This document shows positions 11,245 to 21,114 of a stretch of 64,000 nucleotides of DNA, in pieces. Both the position numbers and the translations under genes were made by a program. The notes beneath the pieces are model-generated. The model was not told the origin of the DNA and made no database searches. It worked only from the letters and a program-made list of their open reading frames with translations. The stretch's first letter is position 1. Each line of letters begins with the position of its first letter. The stretch comes from Leishmania infantum JPCM5 (Eukaryota; Euglenozoa; Kinetoplastea; Trypanosomatida; Trypanosomatidae): assembly GCF_000002875.2 (NCBI RefSeq), contig NC_009409.2, forward strand, positions 430,627 through 494,626, written 5' to 3'.

Positions 11245-11283
11245 CTGGGCAGGGGGGGGGGAAGAGAGAGAAAGAGGGGCGGG
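11245..11283 (-). promoter_or_regulatory. Predicted spliced-leader acceptor of the aldehyde dehydrogenase gene
   Basis: On the minus strand a long CT-rich tract (about 11251-11283) is followed by the first AG at 11245-11246, 40 bases before the ATG. This is a typical trypanosomatid trans-splicing layout and it decides the start codon. The site is inferred, not mapped. Confidence 0.55.
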
Positions 11284-12140
11284 AGTAGATGCACGTGCTG
11301 TGTGTGTCTGTGTGTTTTCTTGCCGATGTTGCGCTCCTTTTTGAGTTCGTTTTTGAAAGGGCCTCTGGTGAGAGACGGGCGCGAGATGAACGGGTGCAGA
11401 GGCGGCGGTGCAAAGTGCGATGGGTGGGCGCAGAGAAAGACCGTGTGCATGCGCCACCACGAGGGAGTGGGGACCAAGTGATGTGCATACGAGGATGGGG
11501 GGGGGGGGGGGGCGTGTGGGGCGATGTTGAGGAGCGAGCCAGGTTGAGCACGCCGAGGAGTAAGAGTTGTGTGCACATCGGTTGCAAGGCATATAACAGA
11601 TGAAGAGGGATGGCGCGGAGCACGAGGAGGGGGAGGAGGCAATAAAAGGACAAGGCATGGAGAAACGCAACGACGCATGAGTGCATGAGCGGCACACGCA
11701 CACACGTACGCACCGCACGCAAGAGGAAAGTCCATCTGTGCATAAGTTGTGTGAGCGAGCGAGGGAGAACGAGGTGATGCAGAGGGGGCCATGAGGAGAA
11801 GGACCGTTCCGTGGCCATCACTCTCTCCTACCGCTTCCGCCCAGCCCCTCCTTACCGCGCAGTCCGGGCATACCCACCAGACCCCCTCCTTGGGGGGTAT
11901 GAGCACGAGCACACCTGCGAGCAAGCACGGATAAGGAGACACACACACACAGGTATTCTCTCTAGCTGCAGACTCGCGCTGCACACCGCTTTGAATGAAA
12001 AAAAAAAACGAAAAGCCTGTGCAGCGGTGAAGCCCAGACATCCTTTGCTGGGCACAAGAGCGCTGGCAGTGTCGGCTGTCCGCACGTCACGCCGCCCTCC
12101 TCCCTCTCCCTCACCCCCTCCCTCGTTGGGGTAAGGATGA

Positions 12141-12167
12141 GGGAGGGAGGGAGGGAGGGAGGGAGGG
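12141..12167 (+). repeat. GGGA tandem tract
   Basis: Six or more GGGA units in the spacer upstream of ALDH; purine-rich on the plus strand, hence a pyrimidine tract on the coding strand. Confidence 0.7.
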
Positions 12168-13514
12168 CGAGGGTGAGGAAGGAGGAAGGCGGGGCAGCGG
12201 TAGGGCCTCGGCTTTGTTTTTTTTTTTTCGTGTGCGCGTGTTTTCATTTGTGCTGTTTCGTTTCTCTTGCGACACACCGCCGCTACCCCTTCACGGCTAC
12301 TACGAGGGATCCGGCGTGCACACACACACACACACAACAGACATAGAGATAGTCATAGACATAGACAGTGGAGGATGGGGGGGGGGGGGGGCATTGGATC
12401 AAGGCGAATCCCATGTAAGCCCGCTTTGCCTGCTATGACTCTCCCTCTGTCTGTGTTTCTGCGTTTCTCGCTGTGTGTGTGTGTGTGCGGTGGAGCATGA
12501 GACCGCGAGACAGACAGAAAGGTGGGCGGGTGGGAGCGAAGAGTACGTCGCAGAAAGGAAACCTATAAAACAAAGGGGAACTACGAGAAAAAAAATTCCT
12601 TTTAAAGGCACACACATACACACATGCGCATGCATATATGTATACGCACACACACACGCCGACAGAGAACAGCACCCAACAACAGCAACAACGACACACA
12701 CACACACACATATACCGATAGACGGACGCAGTTACACTCTCAGGCATTGTACTAATACGTGTCCTCCCCTTTGGTGCCGACACACACGCACACACAGACA
12801 CAACTCAGCGGCTTACTGCATGGCGTGCCGAGGTGAGCGCACGCAGACAAGGACACAACTATAAGCAGCCTCCTCAAGCAACATGCGCACATGCACAAGG
12901 GCACTAGTAGGCAAGATTCGTCAGAGAAGGTGTTCCGTGTCCATGGGCGCCTGTCAGTACATGCGTCGCTACAGCGGGTCATACACCACCTCGTAAAGAA
13001 TGACCATCACGCATGAGAAATAGAGAGATCCCTACTAGGAAAAGAGCAACAAGAAATATGCGCAAGGACGTGCACACGGCAGGCATCAGCGCGGAGGCAA
13101 GCGCGAGGAAGAAGCGCACTGCTCTCAGCCTGACGCTCTTCGCCCCCATCCCATCCCCCTCCCAGAAATGCACACGCACTTTCACCGATGACCCGTACAC
13201 AGACTCCGGCCACGCACAGGAGGACGGAAGAGAGAAGAGCCTCGGCCATCGATGGCTCGGCACTGCCTCGTGGCGTATACAAACGGGCCCACATCATCTT
13301 ACCAGAGAGCGCTCCTGCCGGCTGCATCGCGGAGAGAAAACAGCGACTGCAAGCTGAACGATGGGGGGGGGGGACGGCCTTAGTGTGATGGAAGCAGAGA
13401 CCCGGCTTCAAGATGCGTGGATTTACGTCACACGTAGAAGCACCGAAGGACGCGCGTATTTGGCTGCGTGTGAGTGCACGCGTGTGCGTCAGCACTGGCG
13501 TGTGGCAATGCAGC

Positions 13515-14012
13515 TTAAGCGGGGATGTAGAACTTGCGCTGGCCAGGAGCAGCCGTATCGCCGAGCGCGGCCGCGTATTCGTCGCTGTATTGCCACACGT
13601 GCGACATGTGGTCCCACGGGGAGTTGTTGATGGCCTCCTCCCACTCCTTGTTGACCGTCTTGCGCCACGTCGGGTTGTTTGCCGGCATATACGTTCCGTA
13701 GTAGTACTTTAGCCCGCTGAAAATGATGAAACCGTGCGTTGCCAGCACCATCACCATGAGAATGACCGGGTGGCGGGGGAGCTTCTGGCCCTCGCCGAAG
13801 ATCTTGTCCGACACACGCATCGCGATGACGGTGTCAACTGCATCCTTAAACTGCTGGGGGTCCTTGAAGTGCGCCAGCGCCTCTGGTGGGTAGAAGACCT
13901 CCTTCTTCATGGCGTAGACCCACTTGAAGCTGTATGCGAAAGGGTTCGGGATGCGTGCGCGATACTCGGCAAGCGTCGTGGCCGGAGCCCAAACACCGAA
14001 CGGACGCGGCAT
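13515..14012 (-). CDS. Small single-helix protein, probable kinetoplastid cytochrome c oxidase subunit (COXVII-like)
   Basis: A 165-residue protein. Residues about 80-105 form one hydrophobic segment (VILMVMVLATHGFIIF), flanked by Lys/Arg/Tyr-rich stretches. The C-terminal half is rich in Trp, Tyr and Asn, typical of small respiratory-complex subunits. The position between ALDH2 and the tubulin acetyltransferase gene matches my recollection of a gene annotated as cytochrome oxidase subunit VII in the syntenic T. brucei region. The assignment therefore rests mainly on synteny and topology; I cannot point to a universal oxidase motif. If correct, the protein sits in the inner mitochondrial membrane as an accessory subunit of complex IV. 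Start ATG 14010-14012. Confidence 0.6.
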   Translation of the reverse strand: MPRPFGVWAPATTLAEYRARIPNPFAYSFKWVYAMKKEVFYPPEALAHFKDPQQFKDAVDTVIAMRVSDKIFGEGQKLPRHPVILMVMVLATHGFIIFSGLKYYYGTYMPANNPTWRKTVNKEWEEAINNSPWDHMSHVWQYSDEYAAALGDTAAPGQRKFYIPA

Positions 14013-15274
14013 GGCGCAGGAAGGAGATACGTGTAAATGGAAGCCGAGGTGGAGAAAGAGCTTTGTGGCGTGTGTGGTGCGGAGGCCACTGAGGAGGAGG
14101 CGGGGCGGTCGCGGTCGCGGTGGCGATGATGATGGACGCCTTTTTCCCTTAACGGGGCGCTACCGAGACAAGATCGCGATGCTTATGACGAGGAGGGCAC
14201 GCGAGGCAGTGTCGCCCCAACAGAAATCGAGAAGAGGGATAACGCCACAGGAGCTCGCAGTCGCCCAACAGAAAACGCGACGCGCACGCGCAACAAGATC
14301 CGTGCGCATGCGGAGGCGATGTAACAACAACAAAATGGAGAGAATGTAGCGGAGAAGAAGTGGAGGAGAGTCCTGAAGCAACAAGCACACATGTAACTTC
14401 CCAATACACATGTAAACTCAGCAGCGCCATGGACATGACCCACAAGAAAGCATACCGCAGGAAGGAAGAGAAGGAGAGAGGAGGGGGAGGGTCACGTGTG
14501 TCTACTCCCCCTTGGCGAAGAAATCGCGCACCTGTCGCATCTTCTCTCCGAGCGCGGGCCACTAACGTCCTTTCTGCACACATAGAGCTGCGAGAGAAGA
14601 GTGACTCCCGCATCGCGGCGGTAGATAGTGAAAAGTACAGGGGGTCGGCGAGGTGTGCACACGCCTCACCAAACACCAAGCATATGCACACTTCGCCCGA
14701 TGGCCCGCCACTTGGCCCTTTGCCTTCTCCCGCATCCTCCTCCTCACTGATCAACCCTCCCGCTCTCGAACGCGCATGCGCCCATGCACTCAGGCCCCTG
14801 TGAAGGTGGTGCAACATGACGTACGTTGCCGCCATGCTCGACTCTAGCAGTGTCGCTCTTCGCATCAAGCGGCGCGGAGCGAGGAGGCAGAGGTGGGGGG
14901 GGGGGGGGAATGAGTCGATGGTAGAAGAGAGAGGGACGACGCCGCAGATACAGCTTCTACCGATGCGTGTGCGTGTTCTCTTTTCACGTGCGACCCCAAC
15001 ACAGGGAAACACACACCTGCAGATAAGGAGAAGCACCTAGCCAGCATCGAGCGCACAAAAGCCGACACAGCACACGGCTGTCGAGCCAAAGATGCAGCAC
15101 GTGCGCAGACACTATACATACACATGCACACGCACATGCATACGCTTATCCACAAGGGTTGGGAGGGGGGAAGGGGGGGGGGCAAGAGAGGAAAGCGACG
15201 TATGAGCAAAGAACGGAGCCGCACATGCAGCCATACACCCCTCCCCACTCAACCACGAAAGGAGAGAGGCGCGC

Positions 15275-15306
<32 letters not shown>

Positions 15307-15460
15307 CCTCCTCCGTATCAGCCACGTCACGCACGAGCGAACAGCGTCCAAAGCATCCGGCATTCCTACACAAGCAAGCACAGGCGCATCACTTTGAGGC
15401 GGCAGCGGCCCTACGCGTCGGCCGCCTTCCTCCGCGAAGCGCCGTTCCCTCTTCTTCTTG
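14013..15460. other. Intergenic spacer, 1.4 kb
   Basis: It contains a poly-G run near 14896-14908, G-rich and CA/TG runs (uninterrupted TG repeat at 15275-15303), and no coding frame with a credible start. CT-rich minus-strand patches near 14090-14103 could serve trans-splicing of the 13515-14012 gene. Confidence 0.55.
15275..15303. repeat. TG dinucleotide repeat
   Basis: About 14 uninterrupted TG units in the spacer between the oxidase-subunit and SMI1-like genes. Confidence 0.8.
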
Positions 15461-17092
15461 CTACCGTTTCTTCTGCACGTCGGCCAACGATGAAGTCGGT
15501 GACGTTAGTGGGCGGCCGTCGGCGGATGTGATGATGGGCGGCAGCGGTGTCCCCGTCAGAGGCGACGTGTCCTGGTTTTCCTCCGGCACACGAGCACCCT
15601 CGTCATCGTCGTCGTCCTCGAGCTCCTCTGTGAAGCCGTACTCCTCTGTCATAATGTACTTTAAGTACTCACCGAAGTCGCTTGCCACGACAGAGAAGCT
15701 GTCCGGATTCCCGTGCACAAACTGTATCACCTGCCCATACATGCCGCCGTGAAGCTCGACAGGCTTGAAGTCGATGTAGAGTCGCGAGGCAGCAAAGTGC
15801 CTCGGCGGTGACGACGGCGTGTGCGCACGGGGCGGGGCCCGCGCAGGAGAGAACCTTGAGCTGTTCGCCGCATTCCTCGTCGCAGCAGCCGCTGTCATCT
15901 TGGCAGGATCAGCATCCGGGATTATCGGTGTTGAGCCCCGCACGTGTGGTTGCACGCTGTCGGCAAACACGAGCCACTGGTGAAAGCTGGCGTGGATGTC
16001 GATGCGAGGGTCAACGTAGACGACACGCGGCTCCCCACTGAACGGCGTCGGCGCTGGCGTCGTCGCAAAGGATGTCTTCGCATCACCAGCAGGGGCGCCA
16101 TACGAAGCTACTGCATTCAACGCGCTGCCGGCGCTGAGCGACGATGGCGGCGGCAGTGTTGGAGGAGAGCCGTAAACAATCTTATACCCCGAGTACACGG
16201 AAGCGATGGAGTTCGCGTTGGGCGTAGCACCGCTGGCGGCAGACGGTGGCGAGTCGCCCGCTGCGCCGCCCTCGCCACTGCACTGCGCCGTCACACACAC
16301 AGCGTCGTGCAGCCCTCCGCCTGCGGTGGCGGTGGACGCCGGCGAAGACGGCTTTGGTGTGGAAGGAGGCGGTGGCGACGACGATTGTGTTGCGGCGGCT
16401 ACCGTTGAGGGGGCCCACCCCTCACTTTCATCGGGCAGCGTAGCAGGAGGTGGCGGGAACTGCTGCTCTGCCACCAGCATCTGCTCCACCGACTTGAGGT
16501 AGTATGGGCAGCTCGTGTATGTGGAGCCGAGGATGGGCAGCGCCACAAAATGCGGGAGCGGGCGACGCTGCCGCGGCCCGGCCATTGTGTTCACCTTCTT
16601 GGCAATCTGCGACTTTATAAAGGCGGCCGCCTCAGAAGCCATCGCAGCAGCAGCCGTCGCCTTGGCAGCGCTCTTCGCGGCCGTCTTGTAGGTCGGCGCC
16701 GTAGGCGACGCGCCGGCTTCAGCCGAGCGTGCCGTCGTGGTGGTGGTGGTAGACGTGGTGGACGTCGCACTACCGCTTTTCCCTGCGGTCACTGTCACCA
16801 TCGCACTCGCCGATGGTGCGTGCGGCTGCGCCGCGGCAGCCGACGGTTGCACGGAGCCCGGTGGGGCTTGCAGCGTCTCCCAGCACGTGCCGTTCACACG
16901 CTGGAGAAGGTACAGCAGCTCCGCCGGAGTGCCGGGGTAGGACTGGCGTAGACGAGTGAGCTGGTGCTCCTCAGCCCTTGGCAGTTTGTCGAGCTGCCGA
17001 ATACAGTACGTTGGGAGATGTTGCCGCAATGTTGTCACGTAGGCATCGACGAGGCGCCGCGACACCTCGGCCGTGCGAGGGCCTTTGGGCAT
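15461..17092 (-). CDS. SMI1/KNR4-like (SUKH superfamily) protein with long low-complexity insert
   Basis: A 543-residue protein. Residues about 10-75 (RRLVDAYVTTLRQ... PGTPAELLYLLQRVNGTCWE) resemble the start of the SMI1/KNR4 domain. The end of that domain appears about 400 residues later as LYIDFKPVELHGGMYGQVIQ, then HGNPDSFSVVASDFGEYLKY, which matches the family pattern of 'Y.D..P...G..GQVI' followed by a helix. In between lie Ala/Ser/Thr/Pro-rich stretches and islands such as HFVALPILGSTY and DPRIDIHASFHQWLVFA that could be inner strands. The tail is acidic (EELEDDDDDE). In fungi Knr4/Smi1 links cell-wall synthesis and signalling; the role here is unknown. The frame is open upstream to 17512, but that part overlaps a dispersed repeat, so ATG 17090-17092 is preferred. 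Confidence 0.7.
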   Translation of the reverse strand: MPKGPRTAEVSRRLVDAYVTTLRQHLPTYCIRQLDKLPRAEEHQLTRLRQSYPGTPAELLYLLQRVNGTCWETLQAPPGSVQPSAAAAQPHAPSASAMVTVTAGKSGSATSTTSTTTTTTARSAEAGASPTAPTYKTAAKSAAKATAAAAMASEAAAFIKSQIAKKVNTMAGPRQRRPLPHFVALPILGSTYTSCPYYLKSVEQMLVAEQQFPPPPATLPDESEGWAPSTVAAATQSSSPPPPSTPKPSSPASTATAGGGLHDAVCVTAQCSGEGGAAGDSPPSAASGATPNANSIASVYSGYKIVYGSPPTLPPPSSLSAGSALNAVASYGAPAGDAKTSFATTPAPTPFSGEPRVVYVDPRIDIHASFHQWLVFADSVQPHVRGSTPIIPDADPAKMTAAAATRNAANSSRFSPARAPPRAHTPSSPPRHFAASRLYIDFKPVELHGGMYGQVIQFVHGNPDSFSVVASDFGEYLKYIMTEEYGFTEELEDDDDDEGARVPEENQDTSPLTGTPLPPIITSADGRPLTSPTSSLADVQKKR

Positions 17093-17385
17093 AGCGATGC
17101 ACGACTTGCCGTTGCGCGAATTAAGAACAGAGTAGAGAGAGAAAGGGATGCAGCAGCAGCCGACTCGTAAGAGAGCAGCCGCTAGCAGAAGAAAAAGGCG
17201 AGGGTCAACGAGAGGTAGAGAGTTGCGTGCGCAACGGCAAGGACGAGTAGAAGGCTCAGACACGCGGGGAAGAGTGCCAGAGACACTCCTGCCAGTGCGC
17301 CCTGTGTGTGGGTGCTTCACTTCTCTAAGCTGACCGAGCAGCCTGCACTCGTGCGCGTACATGAATACGCCCTTTCCTTCCTTAG

Positions 17386-17618
17386 CGTGAGAGAGAAGGG
17401 GGCGAGGGGGGTGTTGCACGCAGGCCATTAAGCGAGTCGGCACATTCGTCCCAGTCGGCCCGACCTCTTTGGGGAGGGGGGGTGCGGGCGAGCCGCTTAC
17501 ACCGAGGGCCATACCGGGATGGCACAGAGCGCGCCTTTTTCATACAAGGGCGTGTCGGCGCGCGCGCACCGCCTGCGCTTGTGCATGCACGGACGAGAGT
17601 GCGGAGCCACCCACCCTC
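17386..17618 (+). repeat. Dispersed SIDER-like repeat, copy A
   Basis: About 233 bases here match 62689-62920 almost perfectly in the opposite orientation. Differences are scattered substitutions and small changes in G runs. Size, location in an intergenic/3'UTR region, and GC-rich degenerate character fit the short interspersed degenerate retroposons (SIDER) known to be abundant in Leishmania 3'UTRs. The family assignment is from memory. The repeat may extend to the right to about 18000, but I can only align this core. Confidence 0.6.
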
Positions 17619-18007
17619 CCAGTTACATGTCGCACATCCCCCGTGTCGCCAGTTGTGTCTCTTGGAGCTCGGTATACGGGATCGCAACTCGGCCCGCCGG
17701 CGGACGTTTCGCCGCATTGTGTGTAACGAGCCGAGGATCAGGTGTGGCAGAGGAGGTATGCAGTCATTGAGCTATGCGTTGACGGCAGGACTGTGCGGAG
17801 GTAGCCCGTGAGGACAGCAGCGGTTGCAGAGGCGCCATCCAAATAAAGGTGAGCCGCAGCTCCAGCAGACAAGAAAACAAAAGGCGCCTCATGTGTGCGG
17901 CGCGCTTAAACGGTCGGCGGGGCCGTGCCCCCATCGTGTGCCTGTGGTGGCACCCTGATTTCCCGCTGCTCTGCGGGCGTGGGCTCTCTTCGTCCCGTCT
18001 CACCGTC

Positions 18008-18650
18008 TCATGCTCCTGCTCGCGGCCGCGCATCAGGGCTCACAGGGCCCATTGCCCGCTCGTACCGAGAGCTTGCGCTGCAGAGGGTGAGCACGCGCGA
18101 GAGCTGTGCCGGAGTGAGGAGAGAGTCGAAGGCTCTCTTCAAGACCAACGCAGTGTTGCGGTTCTCTGGAGACTTCATGTCGCGCCCGTTGAATACGACA
18201 CCGTAGATCGTCGAGGGGACGACAACGAGGGTCTGCATCGTGTATGTGTCTGCGGTGTACGCACTGGTCCTCACGATTTGGACAAGGTTTGAGTACTCAG
18301 TGAGGCCCACGTGAGCATCCGCTTCGTTTCCCAGCAGCGGGCGCGGGCGCCCTCCACCGATTTGCTGAGAGCCGCTTCGAGGCAGATGCTGTGTGCCGGG
18401 TCCTCGAGGTGACGGACATACTCCTCTGACACCTGCAACCTGTTCCTCAGCAGCATGAATGATTGCATCATCCGTAATCAGAATCCCCACGTGCACAGTA
18501 GGATATCCGCCCGTTCCCCAGTCTTCGAAGTTTACGGGGGGGTGCCATCCTTAGCTGGAGCTATCGGTGTTGACCTCCGCGGCTGCAAGGCTTGGCCATG
18601 CACGAGAAGCCCCCCTGCACAGCTGCTTTTCTGGGATCCGCCCATCGCAA
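18008..18650 (-). pseudogene. Frameshifted coding remnant of unknown family
   Basis: Protein-like sequence runs through two minus-strand frames. One frame covers about 18650-18420 (NFEDWGTGGYPTVHVGILIT, then DDAIIHAAEEQ). The next stretch (18471-18290: QVSEEYVRHLEDPAHSICLE) is in another frame. Reading then returns to the first frame from about 18310 to 18008 (LTEYSNLVQIVRTSAY, then TMQTLVVVPSTIYGVVFNGR and ENRNTALVLKRAFDSLL). The amino-acid composition is ordinary for a globular protein, unlike the surrounding UTR-type sequence. At least two frameshifts and no plausible start make it a broken gene fragment, or part of a degenerate retroposon. I do not recognise the family. Confidence 0.5.
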
Positions 18651-19762
18651 ACTCAACGGATGAGCCCCACTCCTCCTCCCTGCGTCACCGAGACCATCAT
18701 CTGCATACGGAATGCTCCTATCGCGTGAGACAGGGCTCGGAGTGGAGTGGGGGATCAATGGAATGCGGCACTGATGGACTTGCGAGTATCCGATTCTTTT
18801 CCGCAGGCACCGGCGTACACGCGCTCGCTGGCGTAGGATGTCGAAGTGGCAAGGAGAGAATCAAGCGAGAGCGTGCGAGTTCGTCGGTAGCACTCTCTGT
18901 TGAAGACACGGCCTTTTCCGTCATAGGCATGAATAAGTTGTGTAGTGAAGAGGAGCGGAGCTTTTCCTGTCGTGCAGTTAGCTTCTGCGAGCGTGTTTGG
19001 ATGGCAACGAGGAGTGCCGACGAAGATGTCGTCTATCCGACTGCCTCTGCGAAGGAGGTGAGCATCTCACACGCAGGGCGCCGGAAAGGAAAACATGGGG
19101 GGAGGGGGGCAGGAGCAGGGAGAGAGGCTGTGGCGGTCAGATGGCTGCTGGTGAAGCGCAGCCCAGTGTCGTGGCCGGGAGAGGAGGTGGAGGCAGTAGT
19201 GGGCGTGTGCGGATGCGTTTTTGTTGCTGTTTCAGCTTGTCTTCCACCTCGAAACGAAAACGAGCATCCACGGGCCAGGTCACGTCTGCCACACTCATGC
19301 GTGTGTGGATCGCCGTGAGTTCGCGAGACAGAGAGGGGAAAGACAAAGAGCAACAGGTAGGTGAGCGCAGCAGAGGAAGAGGCGCAGGAGGGACGAGGGC
19401 ACGCATCATCGCCCTGAGAGGGGAGGGGGACGTAGGCGCGCGCACAACGGAAGTGGTCCCTGCTTCGCGCATGCGCCTTCGTAGGAGGAGGACAAGAGGA
19501 GCCCCTGATGTCTGGCGTGGGTCCGCCTTCGCGTATGTGCCCGAGATCCGAAAACGGTGAGGAAGAGAAAAGGGCGAGGGTAGAAGGCATACATACAACA
19601 CACACAACGCACACACACACATACGCACACATCAGTCACGTATAGGAGATCTCATGCTCGGCGATCCTCCATCCAGCGCACACGCACACGCACATACCGC
19701 GCATGTTCCTCCCCACTACCACCCACCCTCTGGAGGCATGTGCCCACAGTCTCCGGTCGGCA

Positions 19763-20365
19763 TCAGGGTAGGTTGCTGATGATGTTGTACGGAGCACCTC
19801 GGCGGTACGTTGCCGGCGTGTGAGTAGCCGGTGTCCACACCGCTTCGCGCTCGTTGGAATCGCTGCTGCGGTCGTCGTGACAGCCTACGCCGTCAGAGGG
19901 TGCCAACGCTAGCCCGTTCCACCTTGCTCCGCGGCAGCCCGGTGGCACGGCACGACGCAGCGGTGACGGAGGCGACGGCGCAGCGCGGACATAGGCAGGT
20001 CCTCTGATAGAGGCATCGTGACTGACACTGGGCGTCGGCGACATTCTGATGTGCGTGATCCTGTCTTGAGGGGCGACCTCGTAGCAAGATGGCGACGGTG
20101 GCAGCAGTGACAACGGCGTAGGTGGGCCGCCCTTTGCCGATGTCGGCGCCGACACCCCCAGAGGCATGAGCGAGGGCAAGCGCGCAGGACATGTCGGATA
20201 AACGTTACGCAGCGCACGGCCTTCTCGCGGCAGCAGAGCCGGTGACGCAAGACCGAGTCCATGCAGTGGTGGCGACGCCAGCAGTGGAAGCCCGGGTAGA
20301 CCAGGAGTGCTGAAGGCAGCAGCAGCAGCAGCAGCAGCGCCGGCAGCTGGTGAGGGCGCTGCCAT
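19763..20365 (-). CDS. 200-codon open frame, likely displaced C-terminal tail of the tubulin acetyltransferase
   Basis: An ATG at 20363-20365 opens 200 codons ending at 19763. The product is Ala/Pro/Ser-rich with a poly-Ala run at its start and ends in APYNIISNLP. It begins only eight bases after the stop of the acetyltransferase frame and is in the frame reached by adding one base. One extra A in the six-A run at 20391-20396, or one extra G in the GGG just before the stop, would fuse the two. Disordered C-terminal extensions are normal in this enzyme family. It could be a sequencing error, a true frameshift shortening the protein, or a chance frame. An independent gene is less likely because there is no room for a trans-splice site. 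Confidence 0.45.
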   Translation of the reverse strand: MAAPSPAAGAAAAAAAAFSTPGLPGLPLLASPPLHGLGLASPALLPREGRALRNVYPTCPARLPSLMPLGVSAPTSAKGGPPTPLSLLPPSPSCYEVAPQDRITHIRMSPTPSVSHDASIRGPAYVRAAPSPPSPLRRAVPPGCRGARWNGLALAPSDGVGCHDDRSSDSNEREAVWTPATHTPATYRRGAPYNIISNLP

Positions 20366-20373
20366 ACCAGTGT

Positions 20374-21114
20374 CTACCCGGGCGCCCAGTTTTTTGCTTT
20401 TGCGCCGCCGATGGCAGCGGTAGCATTCGTTGAGGACGAAAACGGTAATGCGCGCGCAGGAGACGGCGCCCGCAGTAGCTTGCCGCGCTCAGACACGGTG
20501 GTGTGGTCGAAAAAGCTGTGAAAAACGACGAAGTTGTTTACCTGCGGCGTGTACGCGGCGAGTCCGTAGTGCTTCCTGAGGAAGCCGAGCAGCTTGTTGC
20601 TGGGGCGGTCAATGGCCAGCACCTCGGGCCTGGACACGTGCTCCGCCTTGAGCATGTGCGAGTAAAGCGTCTTCCCGTATCCTTGCCGCTGGCAACTCTC
20701 GTCCACGTAGAAGTCCAGCACGCAGAGGGGGTCCACCTCCACCAGGCCACAGGTAACGGGGTGCGTCACGAACAGCTTCTTCACGCCCACCTTCAGAATG
20801 CCGACACCGCGGTGGTTCTGGGTAAGCAAGTAGAGCCGGAAGGTGCTGTTCTCCCGGAGTCGCGCCACAGAGGTGAGCACAGTGTTGATCTCCTGCGCCT
20901 GCTGGCTACGGGCGCCGAGGATATCGATAGTGCGGCACAGCTTGCGCTCCAGGTCCTGCTGCGCCGCTTCCGCACCGCCGCGGCGAGCAGCATTGCGCAG
21001 AGCGTCGAGGTCCGCGCCAGTCCATCGAGAGACGCCGTCTGGCACCAAGGTCAGCTCAGGCACCTCCTCGTCTGCCAGTTTTGTCGCGGTCAGCTGCGCT
21101 GGCCGACGACGCAT
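20374..21114 (-). CDS. ATAT: Alpha-tubulin N-acetyltransferase (MEC-17/ATAT family)
   Basis: 246 residues as it stands. The enzyme acetylates a luminal lysine (Lys40) of alpha-tubulin in stable microtubules using acetyl-CoA; in trypanosomatids this means subpellicular and flagellar arrays. The GNAT-like core is clear: [13 protein letters not shown] (residues 103-115), [14 protein letters not shown] (127-140) with the Asp134 equivalent of the catalytic Asp in the human enzyme, the acetyl-CoA loop QRQGYG (142-147), [13 protein letters not shown] (167-179) and PQVNNFVVF (190-198), all family signatures. Start ATG 21112-21114 is preferred over the GTG one codon upstream. The frame ends abruptly at 20374 right after KNWAPG, and coding-like sequence continues in another frame, so the C-terminus may be frameshifted. 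Confidence 0.95.
   Translation of the reverse strand: MRRRPAQLTATKLADEEVPELTLVPDGVSRWTGADLDALRNAARRGGAEAAQQDLERKLCRTIDILGARSQQAQEINTVLTSVARLRENSTFRLYLLTQNHRGVGILKVGVKKLFVTHPVTCGLVEVDPLCVLDFYVDESCQRQGYGKTLYSHMLKAEHVSRPEVLAIDRPSNKLLGFLRKHYGLAAYTPQVNNFVVFHSFFDHTTVSERGKLLRAPSPARALPFSSSTNATAAIGGAKAKNWAPG

Larger units (their letters stand above)
11206..13514. other. Intergenic spacer, 2.3 kb, simple repeats only
   Basis: It contains a run of about 16 G at 11497-11512, a GGGA tandem tract at 12141-12167, CA/TG runs around 12318-12337, 12473-12487 and 12695-12711, and poly-A/T stretches. No convincing gene is present. It should hold the 3'UTR of the small gene at 13515-14012 and the 5' region of ALDH. 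Confidence 0.6.
17093..19762. other. Gene-poor region between the SMI1-like gene and the tubulin acetyltransferase locus
   Basis: It contains the repeat copy at 17386-17618, the degraded coding remnant at about 18008-18650, G-rich and CA runs (19597-19625), and otherwise no supported gene. A 287-codon plus-strand frame at 18455-19318 runs antisense across the remnant and is not believed. Part of this region is presumably the 3'UTR of the acetyltransferase gene. Confidence 0.55.

Noticed and set aside
11206..11718. N-terminal extension of ALDH by 171 codons
   Set aside because: Upstream of a strong pyrimidine tract plus AG and not part of the known enzyme length.
11876..11900. Possible hairpin with C5 and G6 arms
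   Set aside because: Short, imperfect and in a region full of C and G runs, so not distinguishable from chance.
17093..17512. N-terminal extension of the SMI1-like protein
   Set aside because: Translates the dispersed repeat; the same peptide appears at the other repeat copy.
18455..19318. 287-codon plus-strand frame
   Set aside because: Wrong strand for the transcription unit, overlaps the frameshifted remnant, odd composition and no coding-like codon choice.
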